NCBI GenBank assembly: GCA_902571425.1
Contig: CACGBZ010000001.1
Coordinates: 295,351 to 359,350 of the forward strand
Direction of reading: 5' to 3'
DNA: 64,000 nucleotides
DNA from: an uncultured Pelagibacteraceae bacterium
GTDB taxonomy: Bacteria; Pseudomonadota; Alphaproteobacteria; Pelagibacterales; Pelagibacteraceae
In this document: in pieces, positions 1 to 7,195 of the stretch
Numbering within the stretch: the first letter of the stretch is position 1
Layout: each line of letters opens with the position of its first letter
Made by a program: the position numbers and the translations under genes
The notes under the pieces: generated by a model
What the model was told of the DNA's origin: nothing
Database searches by the model: none
What the model saw: only the letters and a program-made list of their open reading frames with translations

Positions 1-135
1 AAATGTAAATGGTCACCTTTTAATGGTTTCAAATTTAAGGGAACACCCACACACACAATAATTGCTGGAAAAATTAAAATGCAGGATGGAAAAATTTTAG
101 GTGATCCTGATGGAACACCTTTGCAGTTTAGCTAA
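1..135 (+). CDS. Dihydroorotase-like amidohydrolase, C-terminal end (5' truncated by window)
   Basis: The first bases read in frame 1 as the last 44 residues of a protein, starting KCKWSPFNGFKFKGTP and ending at TAA (133-135). A Cys-x-Trp-Ser-Pro-Phe followed by a hydrophobic strand and a short 'G-x-I-x-M-x-D-G' turn resembles the C-terminal beta-sandwich of class I dihydroorotases and related cyclic amidohydrolases, where the strand 'TIIAGKIKMQDGKIL' closes the fold. The catalytic part lies outside the window, so the family call rests only on this tail. Its stop overlaps the 3' end of the convergent SMR gene by 8 bases, so there is no room for a separate terminator between them. Confidence 0.55.
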   Translation, partial: KCKWSPFNGFKFKGTPTHTIIAGKIKMQDGKILGDPDGTPLQFS

Positions 136-460
136 GCTTTCCAGTAAAACTATTTACTAAAATTATACCTACCACTATTAAGAATAGTCCCATTATTGCT
201 TGCCAAGCCAAAGTTTGTTTAAAAAATATATATCCAAGGATTGCTATAGTAAAAATTCCAAGACCACTCCATGTTGCATACATAATAGCGATAGGAATCT
301 TATCTGCTACAAAAGTTAAAAGATAGAAAGCACAAAGATAAAAAAATGCAAGAGCTGCTGTTGGGATTAGTTTTGTAAAATTTTGAGTTACAGGTAGTAA
401 CATTGTACCTGCAACTTCAAAAAGTACTGCACCTGCAAGAAATAAATATGTTTTAACCAT
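128..460 (-). CDS. SMR-family small multidrug/quaternary-ammonium transporter
   Basis: A 110-residue protein with four predicted membrane helices, the usual size of the small multidrug resistance family (EmrE, SugE, Gdx). The family's essential membrane glutamate is at residue 15 in the helix-1 context AVLFEVAGT. The YATWSGLG motif of helix 3 is also present, with its conserved Trp and Gly residues. Members work as antiparallel dimers exchanging protons for cations (EmrE type) or guanidinium (Gdx type), and the sequence alone does not decide between these. Its ATG overlaps the last 8 bases of prpE, so it is probably translated from the prpE mRNA. No regulatory site is visible. Confidence 0.85.
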   Translation of the reverse strand: MVKTYLFLAGAVLFEVAGTMLLPVTQNFTKLIPTAALAFFYLCAFYLLTFVADKIPIAIMYATWSGLGIFTIAILGYIFFKQTLAWQAIMGLFLIVVGIILVNSFTGKLS

Positions 461-2354
461 TGTTTAAAATTTTGTGTTGTATCAAATCTTCTTTTATTTC
501 TGTTAAAATTGCCGGATCATCAATTGTTGGAGGAACTTTATACTCAGTACCATCTGCAATTTTTCTAATTGTTCCTCTTAAAATTTTACCCGATCTTGTT
601 TTTGGTAATCTTTTAATAACAATCACTACTTTAAATGCAGCAACTGGTCCAATTTTATCTCTCACCATTTGTACACATTCTTTAGATATAGTTTCGTTAT
701 CTTTATCAACACCAGATTTTAAAACTACTAAACCAATAGGTAATTGACCTTTTAATTTATCTGCAATTCCAAGTACCGCACATTCTGCAACCGATTGATG
801 TTCGGATAATACTTCCTCAATTGCACCTGTTGATAATCTATGACCTGCTACATTTATAATGTCATCAGTTCTAGACATGATCCAAATATAACCATCATCA
901 TCTATATGGCCCGCATCATATGTTTGATAAAATCCCTTGTAATTAGACATATAGTTTTCTTTATATCTTTGATCTGCATTCCATAATGTTGGGAAAGTGC
1001 CAGGAGGCAAAGGCAGTTTAACAACAATGTCTCCCATTTCATTTGGTTTTGCTAAAGATTGATCTGGCTTAATTATTTTTACATCATATCCAGGAACAGC
1101 TTTGCAGGCTGAACCATATTTCGTTTCCATCATTTCAATACCAGTACAATTTGAACTGATCGCCCAACTAGTCTCTGTTTGCCACCAATGATCTATCACA
1201 GGCAATTTGAGTAAATTCTCAGCCCACTTTATAGTATCTGGATCAGCTCTCTCTCCAGCAAGGAATAAGCTTTCAAAACTGCTCAAATCATATTTTGAAA
1301 AAAATTTACCGTCAGGATCTTCTTTTTTAATTGCTCTAAAAGCTGTTGGAGCAGTGAATAAGGATTTGACTTTGTAGTCAGAAATTATTTTCCAAAAAGC
1401 TCCTGCATCTGGAGTTCCTACAGGCTTACCTTCAAATAAAACTGTAGTGCATCCTTTAAATAATGGAGCGTAGACAATATATGAGTGTCCAACAATCCAA
1501 CCAATATCACTAGCAGACCACCAAATATCATCTGTTTCTATGTTGTAGATATTTTTCATAGTCCATTTGAGTGCAACAATGTGACCTCCAATGTCTCTTA
1601 CTATACCTTTGGGGGTTCCGGTCGTACCTGATGTGTATAAAATATAGGCAAACTCATTGGAGTTCATCTCAACACAGTCAGCATCTTTAGCATTAGAGAC
1701 CACTTCTTCCCAGCTGACTTCATTTGGAGTATTTAATTTAACTTCATGACCAGGTCTTTGAAACAAAATCATCTTTTCAATTTTGTGATTGGCTATTTTA
1801 ATAGCTTCATCAACAAGTGGCTTATATTCAACTGTTCTTCCAGGCTCAAAACCACACGAAGCAGTCACTAATATTTTTGCTTCACTGTCATCTATTCTAC
1901 TTGCAAGCTCATTTGAGGCAAATCCACCAAAAACAACAGAGTGAATTGCACCAATTCTTGCACAAGCAAGCATAGCAACCACTGCTTCTGGGATCATTGG
2001 CATGTAAATGATCACCCGGTCTCCTTTATTAGCCCCTTGAGATTTCAATGCCCCTGCAAACTTAGAAACCTTTGACTTTAATTCCTCATAAGTGAACTGA
2101 CTTTTGTTACCTGTAATTGGACTATCGTAGATTAAAGCTGTCTTTTGACCTCTTCCTTGATCAATATGGATGTCTAAAGCGTTATAACAGGTGTTGGTAA
2201 CTCCATCTTCGAACCATTTGTAGAAAGGCGGGTTAGATTTATTTAAAATTTTTGTTGGTTTTTTAAACCAAAAAATATCTTCAGAGGCTTCACGCCAAAA
2301 TTTTTCAGGATTTTTAATAGAATTTTCGTAAATTTCATTAAACTTAAAAGACAT
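453..2354 (-). CDS. prpE: Propionyl-CoA synthetase (acyl-CoA synthetase, AMP-forming)
   Basis: A 633-residue ANL-superfamily enzyme that activates propionate (or acetate) to the CoA thioester through an acyl-adenylate. The phosphate-binding loop is TSGTTGTPKG (241-250) followed by IVRD, the form typical of PrpE rather than Acs. The A10 lysine sits in KTRSGKILRG near residue 590, the site regulated by acetylation in relatives. The N-terminal ACAS cap (FWREASEDIFWFKKP) is intact and the length matches PrpE (about 630). It is the first gene of a two-gene minus-strand unit with the SMR transporter and is divergent from proteorhodopsin, sharing the 211-bp intergenic region. No prpBCD genes are nearby. 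Acetyl-CoA synthetase is the alternative reading. Confidence 0.88.
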   Translation of the reverse strand: MSFKFNEIYENSIKNPEKFWREASEDIFWFKKPTKILNKSNPPFYKWFEDGVTNTCYNALDIHIDQGRGQKTALIYDSPITGNKSQFTYEELKSKVSKFAGALKSQGANKGDRVIIYMPMIPEAVVAMLACARIGAIHSVVFGGFASNELASRIDDSEAKILVTASCGFEPGRTVEYKPLVDEAIKIANHKIEKMILFQRPGHEVKLNTPNEVSWEEVVSNAKDADCVEMNSNEFAYILYTSGTTGTPKGIVRDIGGHIVALKWTMKNIYNIETDDIWWSASDIGWIVGHSYIVYAPLFKGCTTVLFEGKPVGTPDAGAFWKIISDYKVKSLFTAPTAFRAIKKEDPDGKFFSKYDLSSFESLFLAGERADPDTIKWAENLLKLPVIDHWWQTETSWAISSNCTGIEMMETKYGSACKAVPGYDVKIIKPDQSLAKPNEMGDIVVKLPLPPGTFPTLWNADQRYKENYMSNYKGFYQTYDAGHIDDDGYIWIMSRTDDIINVAGHRLSTGAIEEVLSEHQSVAECAVLGIADKLKGQLPIGLVVLKSGVDKDNETISKECVQMVRDKIGPVAAFKVVIVIKRLPKTRSGKILRGTIRKIADGTEYKVPPTIDDPAILTEIKEDLIQHKILNNG

Positions 2355-2565
2355 AAAAATTTGATTCGAATTCCTTAATTTTTTTGGTTTTTAACTTATA
2401 AATTGTATTTAATTTTAAAAATTAAGTAAAATCAATGCTTATTAGTGACAATTAAGTCTTCATAAAACTATTTTAATTTGCTATTTAACCACAATCTTGG
2501 TTTAGGGAGACCTAAGTCTAGTTTATATAAACTAAAAATAAAAACTAACGAAGAGGGAGTTTTTT
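2355..2565. promoter_or_regulatory. Divergent prpE / proteorhodopsin intergenic region
   Basis: This 211-bp stretch is the largest gene-free interval in the window and must hold promoters for both flanking genes. A weak plus-strand promoter candidate is GTGACA about 17 bases upstream of CTATTT. Closer to the rhodopsin start the leader becomes locally less AT-rich and structured: TTAGG-gaga-CCTAA at 2502-2515, then a perfect 16-bp palindrome at 2519-2534. A good Shine-Dalgarno sequence (GAGGGAG) lies 6-7 bases before the rhodopsin ATG, unusual in this window where most starts have poor ones. The promoter elements are inference only. Confidence 0.4.
2519..2534. promoter_or_regulatory. Perfect 16-bp palindrome in proteorhodopsin 5' leader
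   Basis: TAGTTTATATAAACTA reads identically on both strands and sits 31 bases upstream of the proteorhodopsin ATG, just downstream of a second small inverted repeat (2502-2515). It could be a dimeric-regulator operator or, in RNA, a short AU hairpin upstream of the ribosome binding site. The sequence is AT-only except for two G/C pairs, so chance is a real possibility in this genome. Confidence 0.4.
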
Positions 2566-3339
2566 ATGAAAAAACTTAAATTGTTTGCTTTAGCAGCTAT
2601 GGCTCTGATTGGATTTTCAGGTATAGCTATTGCAGCAGACGCAACGATGTTGATGCAAGATGACTTCGTCGGAATTTCATTCTGGGTTATCTCTATGGGA
2701 ATGTTAGCAGCTACTGCTTTCTTTTTCATGGAAGCAGGCAATGTCGCATCAGGCTGGAGAACATCAGTTATTGTTGCTGGTCTAGTAACTGGTATTGCAT
2801 TCATACACTACATGTACATGAGAGAAGTATGGGTTGCTACTGGAGACTCGCCAACTGTTTACAGATACATTGACTGGTTAATCACTGTGCCATTACAGAT
2901 GGTAGAATTCTATTTAATTCTAGCAGCTATTGGTAAAGCAAACTCTGGAATGTTCTGGAGATTGTTAATTGGTTCATTAGTAATGCTAATTGGTGGATAC
3001 TTAGGTGAAGCAGGATATATTAATGCTACACTAGGTTTCATCATCGGAATGGCAGGTTGGGTATACATTCTTTATGAAGTATTCTCAGGTGAAGCTGGTA
3101 AAGCTGCAGCGAAAAGTGGTAACAAGGCTCTTGTAACTGCTTTTGGTGCAATGAGAATGATCGTTACAGTAGGTTGGGCAATTTACCCATTAGGTTATGT
3201 ATTTGGTTACTTAACTGGTGGAGTAGACGCTAACTCACTTAACGTCGTTTATAACTTAGCTGACTTCATTAACAAAATTGCATTCGGTCTAGTAATTTGG
3301 GCTGCTGCAACTAGTTCTGCGGGAAGAAGAGCTAAGTAA
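2566..3339 (+). CDS. Proteorhodopsin, blue-absorbing type, light-driven proton pump
   Basis: A 257-residue seven-helix microbial rhodopsin with an N-terminal signal peptide (cleavage likely after AIA, residue 23). All pump residues can be placed with a constant offset of 6 from the reference green proteorhodopsin: His81 (H75), proton acceptor Asp103 (D97), proton donor Glu114 (E108), and retinal Schiff-base Lys237 (K231). The spectral-tuning position 105 is Gln111, the blue-absorbing form found in open-ocean lineages. It pumps protons out of the cell on illumination. A strong terminator follows, so it is probably a monocistronic, highly expressed gene. No retinal biosynthesis gene (blh, crt) is in the window. 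The start is supported by a GAGGGAG ribosome binding site. Confidence 0.98.
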   Translation: MKKLKLFALAAMALIGFSGIAIAADATMLMQDDFVGISFWVISMGMLAATAFFFMEAGNVASGWRTSVIVAGLVTGIAFIHYMYMREVWVATGDSPTVYRYIDWLITVPLQMVEFYLILAAIGKANSGMFWRLLIGSLVMLIGGYLGEAGYINATLGFIIGMAGWVYILYEVFSGEAGKAAAKSGNKALVTAFGAMRMIVTVGWAIYPLGYVFGYLTGGVDANSLNVVYNLADFINKIAFGLVIWAAATSSAGRRAK

Positions 3340-3359
3340 TTAGCTAAAATTTAAATTAA

Positions 3360-3395
3360 GGGCAGGTACAATTTTTGTACTTGCCCTTTTTTTTT
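3360..3395 (+). terminator. Rho-independent terminator of proteorhodopsin
   Basis: A 12-bp stem (3360-3371 with 3375-3386, one G-T wobble) closed by a 3-base loop is followed by nine T residues. It begins 20 bases after the rhodopsin stop codon and is one of the clearest terminators in the window. It separates rhodopsin from the desaturase-ferredoxin genes that follow. Confidence 0.93.
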
Positions 3396-3404
3396 ACCTT
3401 TATT

Positions 3405-3435
3405 AAAATTATGTATAATAACTATACATAATTTT
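3405..3435. promoter_or_regulatory. Perfect 13-bp inverted repeat directly before the desaturase gene
   Basis: AAAATTATGTATA (3405-3417) and its exact reverse complement (3423-3435) flank a 5-base spacer, ending 5 bases before the desaturase ATG. The arms contain the ATGTATA/TATACAT core. The site lies after the rhodopsin terminator, where the promoter of the next operon must be, so a repressor or activator operator is plausible. It could also act as a hairpin hiding the start codon. No Shine-Dalgarno sequence is visible between it and the ATG. Confidence 0.55.
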
Positions 3436-3440
3436 TATCT

Positions 3441-4442
3441 ATGGATGTTAAATTAGAAAAATGGCACAAATGCCAAGTTGATAAAGAAGTTCTTAAAAAG
3501 CTTTCTAAGAAATCAGATATAAAAGGACTTCAACATGTTTCAGTTTTTTTTGGACTACTGTTAGTAACTGGAATTCTTGCATATCAAACTTGGGGCACAT
3601 GGTGGTCAGTATTTTGGTTTTTAGTTTATGGAAACATTTATTCTTTCTCTAATCCATTATGGCATGAGACAGGTCACAAAACTGCTTTTCAATCAAAATT
3701 TTTAAATGAATTTTTTTATTATATCTCTTCTTATATGGCTAACTTCGAACCAACTAGATGGAGATACACACATTTTGTTCATCATGGAAATACCTATTCA
3801 ACAGAAAATCCTTTTGATCACGAAATTGAATATGGAAATGATTTAAAAGAAACACCAAAAAGATTAATTATAAATATAATTCCATTTTTAGATTTAGTAT
3901 TTTTTAAAAAGCATATTTCCTTCGAAATTATTCAACATGCTTTAGGTATTAAAACAAAAGTTATGCAAGATAGTATTCCAGAGAATGCACAAGCAAAAGC
4001 AATATTAATTTCAAGAATTTATGTTGCTATTTGGCTTTCAATTGTTTTATGGTCTTTAATTGTTTCTTCTTGGATGCCTTTATTGTATTTTGTGTTACCA
4101 CAATTTTATGGAAAAACTTTACACAAACTTGTTGCATTTACTCAACATGCAGGTTTGGCAAGAAACATAAAAGATCATAGAGTTACATCACGTGAAATGT
4201 ATTTAAATCCAATACTTAGTTTTTTATATTGGAAAATGGAATATCATTTAACTCATCATATGTTTCCAACAGTTCCATCATATAATCTGGATAAATTGCA
4301 TCATCATATAAAAAATCAATTACCAAAGCCAAATGATGGATTAATAGATGCATATAAAGAAATTATTCCTGCATTAATGAAACAAAAAGAAGATACGAGC
4401 TATTTTATAAAAAAAGAGCTACCTGAACCTCAAAATATTTAA
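3441..4442 (+). CDS. Membrane fatty-acid desaturase / hydroxylase family protein (MocD-like)
   Basis: A 333-residue integral membrane di-iron protein. The three histidine boxes of the family are present: HETGH, HFVHH and HLTHH with a following LHHH. The pattern WHETGHKTAFQ ... FTQHAGLA ... YHLTHHMFP matches the alphaproteobacterial desaturase branch that includes rhizopine-catabolism protein MocD. Such enzymes use O2 and electrons from ferredoxin to desaturate or hydroxylate an acyl chain or other hydrophobic substrate, and the substrate here is unknown. A carotenoid hydroxylase role cannot be excluded given the rhodopsin neighbour. It is followed by a ferredoxin and a ferredoxin reductase, exactly the electron donors it would need. 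A 13-bp inverted repeat precedes its start. Confidence 0.82.
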   Translation: MDVKLEKWHKCQVDKEVLKKLSKKSDIKGLQHVSVFFGLLLVTGILAYQTWGTWWSVFWFLVYGNIYSFSNPLWHETGHKTAFQSKFLNEFFYYISSYMANFEPTRWRYTHFVHHGNTYSTENPFDHEIEYGNDLKETPKRLIINIIPFLDLVFFKKHISFEIIQHALGIKTKVMQDSIPENAQAKAILISRIYVAIWLSIVLWSLIVSSWMPLLYFVLPQFYGKTLHKLVAFTQHAGLARNIKDHRVTSREMYLNPILSFLYWKMEYHLTHHMFPTVPSYNLDKLHHHIKNQLPKPNDGLIDAYKEIIPALMKQKEDTSYFIKKELPEPQNI

Positions 4443-4503
4443 AAATACACTAAGTATGATTTTACTTACTTGTCCTATTTATATAAGAAACTATATATAA
4501 CGC

Positions 4504-4824
4504 ATGGCAAAAATTACTTACCACACTCACGATAACAAAACTCATACAGTTGATGTTCAAAAGGGATTAACTGTAATGGAAGGAGCGGTTCAAAACGATA
4601 TTCCAGGTATTGATGCAGATTGTGGAGGTGGAATGGCGTGCGCTACTTGCCATGTTTATGTCAAAGAGGAATGGTTAGATAAGCTTCCATCAAAAGAAGA
4701 TGGTGAAGAAGATATGCTTGATATGGCTTTTGAACCAAAAAATAATAGCAGGTTGAGCTGTCAGTTAATAGTTTCAGATGAGCTAGATGGTTTAGAAGTT
4801 AATATTCCATCAAAACAAGGTTAA
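4504..4824 (+). CDS. [2Fe-2S] ferredoxin, adrenodoxin type
   Basis: A 106-residue soluble ferredoxin. The cluster ligands are Cys40, Cys46, Cys49 (C-x5-C-x2-C in [17 protein letters not shown]) and Cys86 (LSCQL), the vertebrate-type or adrenodoxin-like arrangement also used by bacterial monooxygenase and desaturase donors. Its stop codon is immediately followed by the ATG of the reductase gene (no intergenic base), so the two are translationally coupled. Its position between the desaturase and the reductase suggests it shuttles electrons from NADPH to the desaturase. A role in iron-sulfur cluster assembly (Fdx of the isc operon) is the main alternative, but no isc genes are adjacent. Confidence 0.93.
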   Translation: MAKITYHTHDNKTHTVDVQKGLTVMEGAVQNDIPGIDADCGGGMACATCHVYVKEEWLDKLPSKEDGEEDMLDMAFEPKNNSRLSCQLIVSDELDGLEVNIPSKQG

Positions 4825-5841
4825 ATGAATAAAACAGATGTATTAATTATTGGAGCAGGACCAACAGGTTTATTTTGTGCTCATCAACTTGGAATTATTG
4901 GGTTAGGTTGTGAGATAGTAGATAATCTTGATAAAGCAGGAGGCCAATGTATTGAACTTTATCCAGATAAACCTATTTATGATATACCAGCAGTGCCTGA
5001 GTGTACTGGGGAAGAGCTAACAAATAATCTTTTACAACAAATTAAACCTTTCAATGTTAAATTTCATTTAAATGAGAGAGTAGAAGAGCTTAAAAAAGTT
5101 GAAAATCGATGGCATGTTAAAACTTCAGGTGGAGTAGGGTTTGATGTTGCATCAATTGTAATCGCTGGTGGCGTTGGTTCTTTTGAACCCAGGAAATTTC
5201 CAGTGAAGGAGTGCGAAAAATTTGAGGGCAATTCTTTATTTTATTCAATTAAAGATAAATCAATATTTAAAGACAAAACTATTTCAATATTTGGAGGAGG
5301 AGATTCAGCTTTAGATTGGGCCATTGAATTATCAAACAGCTCCAAAGTAAATTTAATTCACAGAAGAGATGGTTTTAGTGGAGCAGAAGCAAGTGTCCAA
5401 AAAGTAAAAGAGCTTAATGAACAAGGAAAATTAAATTTATATACAAAGTTTCAAATGGACTCAGTTTTAGGAGACAAAAACATTGAGAAAGTAAAAATAA
5501 AACATGATGAAGGAGAAATTAAAGAAATTAAATCTGATTACGTATTAGGTTTTTTTGGTTTAATTATGCAACTTGGTCCTATTTTAGATTGGGGATTAAA
5601 TATTGATAAGAAAACAGTTCAGGTAAATACTGAAAACTTTGAAACAAATATTAATGGAATATTTGCTATAGGTGATATTTGTTCTTATCCGGGAAAATTA
5701 AAATTAATTCTTTCAGGTTTTCATGAAGGTGCGTTAGCTGCCAGAGGTTGTTTTAAATATGCAAAACCAGATGAGAAATTAAGATTTGAATTCACAACAA
5801 CCTCCAAAGCTGCACAAGAAAGACTTGGAATTAAAAAATGA
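4825..5841 (+). CDS. Ferredoxin-NADP+ reductase, thioredoxin-reductase-like (type 2)
   Basis: A 338-residue flavoprotein with two Rossmann folds: the FAD motif GAGPTG at residues 10-15 and the NADPH motif FGGGDSALDWA near residue 155. The CxxC redox site of true thioredoxin reductases is absent, and the segment AGGQCIELYPDKPIYDIPA is characteristic of TrxR-like ferredoxin reductases. It probably reduces the ferredoxin encoded directly upstream. Automated annotation often calls such proteins thioredoxin reductase; the lack of the cysteine pair argues against that. The last codons overlap the GST start by ATGA, so four genes (desaturase to GST) form one operon. Confidence 0.9.
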   Translation: MNKTDVLIIGAGPTGLFCAHQLGIIGLGCEIVDNLDKAGGQCIELYPDKPIYDIPAVPECTGEELTNNLLQQIKPFNVKFHLNERVEELKKVENRWHVKTSGGVGFDVASIVIAGGVGSFEPRKFPVKECEKFEGNSLFYSIKDKSIFKDKTISIFGGGDSALDWAIELSNSSKVNLIHRRDGFSGAEASVQKVKELNEQGKLNLYTKFQMDSVLGDKNIEKVKIKHDEGEIKEIKSDYVLGFFGLIMQLGPILDWGLNIDKKTVQVNTENFETNINGIFAIGDICSYPGKLKLILSGFHEGALAARGCFKYAKPDEKLRFEFTTTSKAAQERLGIKK

Positions 5842-6464
5842 TAGAACTTTTTTCTGCCAATACTCCAAATGGATGGAAAATAAGCATCATGCTTGAAGAA
5901 ATTGGGTATGAATACAAAGTAACCAAAGTTGATATTGGTAACGATGAGCAATTCAAACCAGAATTTATAAAGCTGAGCCCTTTTGGAAAAATTCCTGTAA
6001 TCATTGATCATGATAGCAGCAAGAGTATTTTCGAGTCTGGAGCAATATTAATGTACTTGGCAGATAAAAGTGGAAAACTTTACAATGAAAAAGATAGACT
6101 GGTTATTAATCAATGGTTAATGGCTCAAATGGGTACTGTAGGCCCTATGATTGGTCAACATCATCAGTTTCATCACTACAATCCAGGTGAAAGTGAGTTT
6201 GGTGAGGAAAGATATTTTAAAATTACTAAAAGACTTTATGGAGAACTGGATGCAAGGTTAAAAGAATCTAAATTTCTTGCTGGTACTAATTATACAATTG
6301 CTGATATTGCAACCTGGCCATGGATGGCAAGACATGAATGGCATGATATTGGTTTAAAAAATTATAAAAATCTATCCAGATGGTATTTAGAGATTTCTGA
6401 GAGAGAAGCAGTTGTAAAAGGTTATGCCTTTATGGATAAAGAAGCTAAAATTCCTAAACCTTGA
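5838..6464 (+). CDS. Glutathione S-transferase, YfcG/nu-class-like
   Basis: A 208-residue protein with an N-terminal thioredoxin fold (residues 1-80) and an all-helical C-terminal domain. The TPNGWKIS start and the cis-proline turn GKIPVIID followed by the glutathione-binding FESGAI are typical of the nu-class (YfcG/YghU) transferases, several of which are disulfide reductases. It overlaps the reductase gene by 4 bases (ATGA), so it is co-expressed with a desaturase electron chain. A role in coping with peroxides or oxidised lipids made by that chain is possible but unproven. It ends close to the convergent dksA operon. Confidence 0.88.
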   Translation: MIELFSANTPNGWKISIMLEEIGYEYKVTKVDIGNDEQFKPEFIKLSPFGKIPVIIDHDSSKSIFESGAILMYLADKSGKLYNEKDRLVINQWLMAQMGTVGPMIGQHHQFHHYNPGESEFGEERYFKITKRLYGELDARLKESKFLAGTNYTIADIATWPWMARHEWHDIGLKNYKNLSRWYLEISEREAVVKGYAFMDKEAKIPKP

Positions 6465-6468
6465 AGAT

Positions 6469-6564
6469 TTATCCAAACAACCTATAGAGAGTACTAAGAA
6501 TTCCATAACCTGAAAATTCAATAGCAACAATTATTATAATTATTAAAACTAATTTTTTGTTCAT
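6469..6564 (-). CDS. Micro-ORF B downstream of dksA: 31-residue single-helix membrane peptide
   Basis: An ATG at 6562-6564 opens a 31-codon frame ending at TAA (6469-6471). The peptide is short and basic at the start (MNKKL), then a hydrophobic helix rich in isoleucine (about residues 5-15, LVLIIIIIVAI), then a short tail. Its start overlaps the stop of micro-ORF A as ATGA, the arrangement seen at many real gene junctions in this window. There is no convincing ribosome binding site, so translation would depend on coupling. I recognise no family. Confidence 0.4.
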   Translation of the reverse strand: MNKKLVLIIIIIVAIEFSGYGILSTLYRLFG

Positions 6565-6677
6565 TTCAAAAATAAATAAATCAACAACACAACCCAAAAA
6601 AAGGGGTAATAAAAGTAAATATATTTCTTAGCAAAAAGAAATGATATTGAATTTTTTTTAGATGTTTTTTTTCTCAT
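6561..6677 (-). CDS. Micro-ORF A downstream of dksA: 38-residue basic/hydrophobic peptide
   Basis: An ATG (6675-6677) lies only 2 bases after the dksA stop codon (6680-6682) on the same strand and opens 38 codons ending at TGA (6561-6563). The peptide has a strongly basic start (MRKKTSKKNS) and an aromatic-rich hydrophobic helix (about residues 19-37, YIYFYYPFFWVVLLIYLFL) ending in Lys, so an inner-membrane peptide with the N-terminus in the cytoplasm is likely. It is coupled to micro-ORF B by ATGA. The chain dksA, 2-nt gap, ORF A, ATGA overlap, ORF B looks like a real operon, but coding cannot be proved from one sequence. Confidence 0.42.
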   Translation of the reverse strand: MRKKTSKKNSISFLFAKKYIYFYYPFFWVVLLIYLFLK

Positions 6678-6679
6678 AA

Positions 6680-7195
6680 CTAATCATCTGCATGAACTTT
6701 TTCATCTTTTTCATGCTTTTCTTGTGCCGCTATCGTATATTTTGCAACAGGTCTGGCCATTAATCTTTTTAATCCAATTGGTTCTGCCGTATCTAAACAA
6801 TAACCATAAGTATCTTCTCTAATTCTTCTTAATGCTTTATCAATTTCTGATATTAATTTAATCTGACGATTAATCGCTTTCATTTCTACATTGCTATCAA
6901 TATAGGAGTTTGCTTGATCCACAATATCTGCAGAAATATTATTGTCATCCATACTACCATTGTACAGAGCTTCGTTATTAGCTTTAATCAATTCCTTTTT
7001 CCATTCTGTTAGTCTTATTCTGAAATATACTTTATGTTTTTCACACATATATTTTTCAGTATCTTTTGGAACATATGTTTTTGAAATTTTTATAGGTCCT
7101 TTTGAAACAACTTTGGCTGCAGTTGTTTTTGGCTTGCTTGCAACTTTATTTTTTGGTTTTGATACTTTTTTCTTTGCTTTAGAACTCTTTGGCAT
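6680..7195 (-). CDS. dksA: DksA/TraR-family RNA polymerase secondary-channel regulator, zinc-ligand-poor
   Basis: A 171-residue DksA homologue. It has a lysine-rich N-terminal extension (1-40), a coiled-coil whose tip carries the family's DxxDxA motif (Asp90, Asp93, Ala95), and a C-terminal globular domain. Only Cys133 of the four zinc cysteines remains; the other positions are Thr136, Thr154 and Ala157, the pattern common in alphaproteobacterial DksA, so the fold probably does not need zinc. DksA binds the polymerase secondary channel and with ppGpp down-regulates rRNA and up-regulates biosynthetic promoters. It is divergent from the GT39 gene and followed after 2 bases by a micro-ORF pair that may form its operon. 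Confidence 0.92.
   Translation of the reverse strand: MPKSSKAKKKVSKPKNKVASKPKTTAAKVVSKGPIKISKTYVPKDTEKYMCEKHKVYFRIRLTEWKKELIKANNEALYNGSMDDNNISADIVDQANSYIDSNVEMKAINRQIKLISEIDKALRRIREDTYGYCLDTAEPIGLKRLMARPVAKYTIAAQEKHEKDEKVHADD

Noticed and set aside
460..747. 95-codon plus-strand frame opposite prpE
   Set aside because: It lies wholly antisense to the conserved C-terminal part of prpE, has no recognisable domain, and prpE is full length and well conserved.
2532..2804. 90-codon minus-strand frame opposite the proteorhodopsin start
   Set aside because: Antisense to the signal peptide and first helices of a clearly functional rhodopsin; composition (Ile/Ala/Pro repeats) is what the complement of helical codons gives.
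4451..4468. TAAGTA/TACTTA hairpin between the desaturase and ferredoxin genes
   Set aside because: Six A/T-rich pairs with a six-base loop and no T-run; too weak for a terminator.
4825..5841. Thioredoxin reductase as the identity of the FAD/NADPH enzyme
   Set aside because: The redox-active CxxC of thioredoxin reductases is missing, and the adjacent ferredoxin supports a ferredoxin-NADP reductase.
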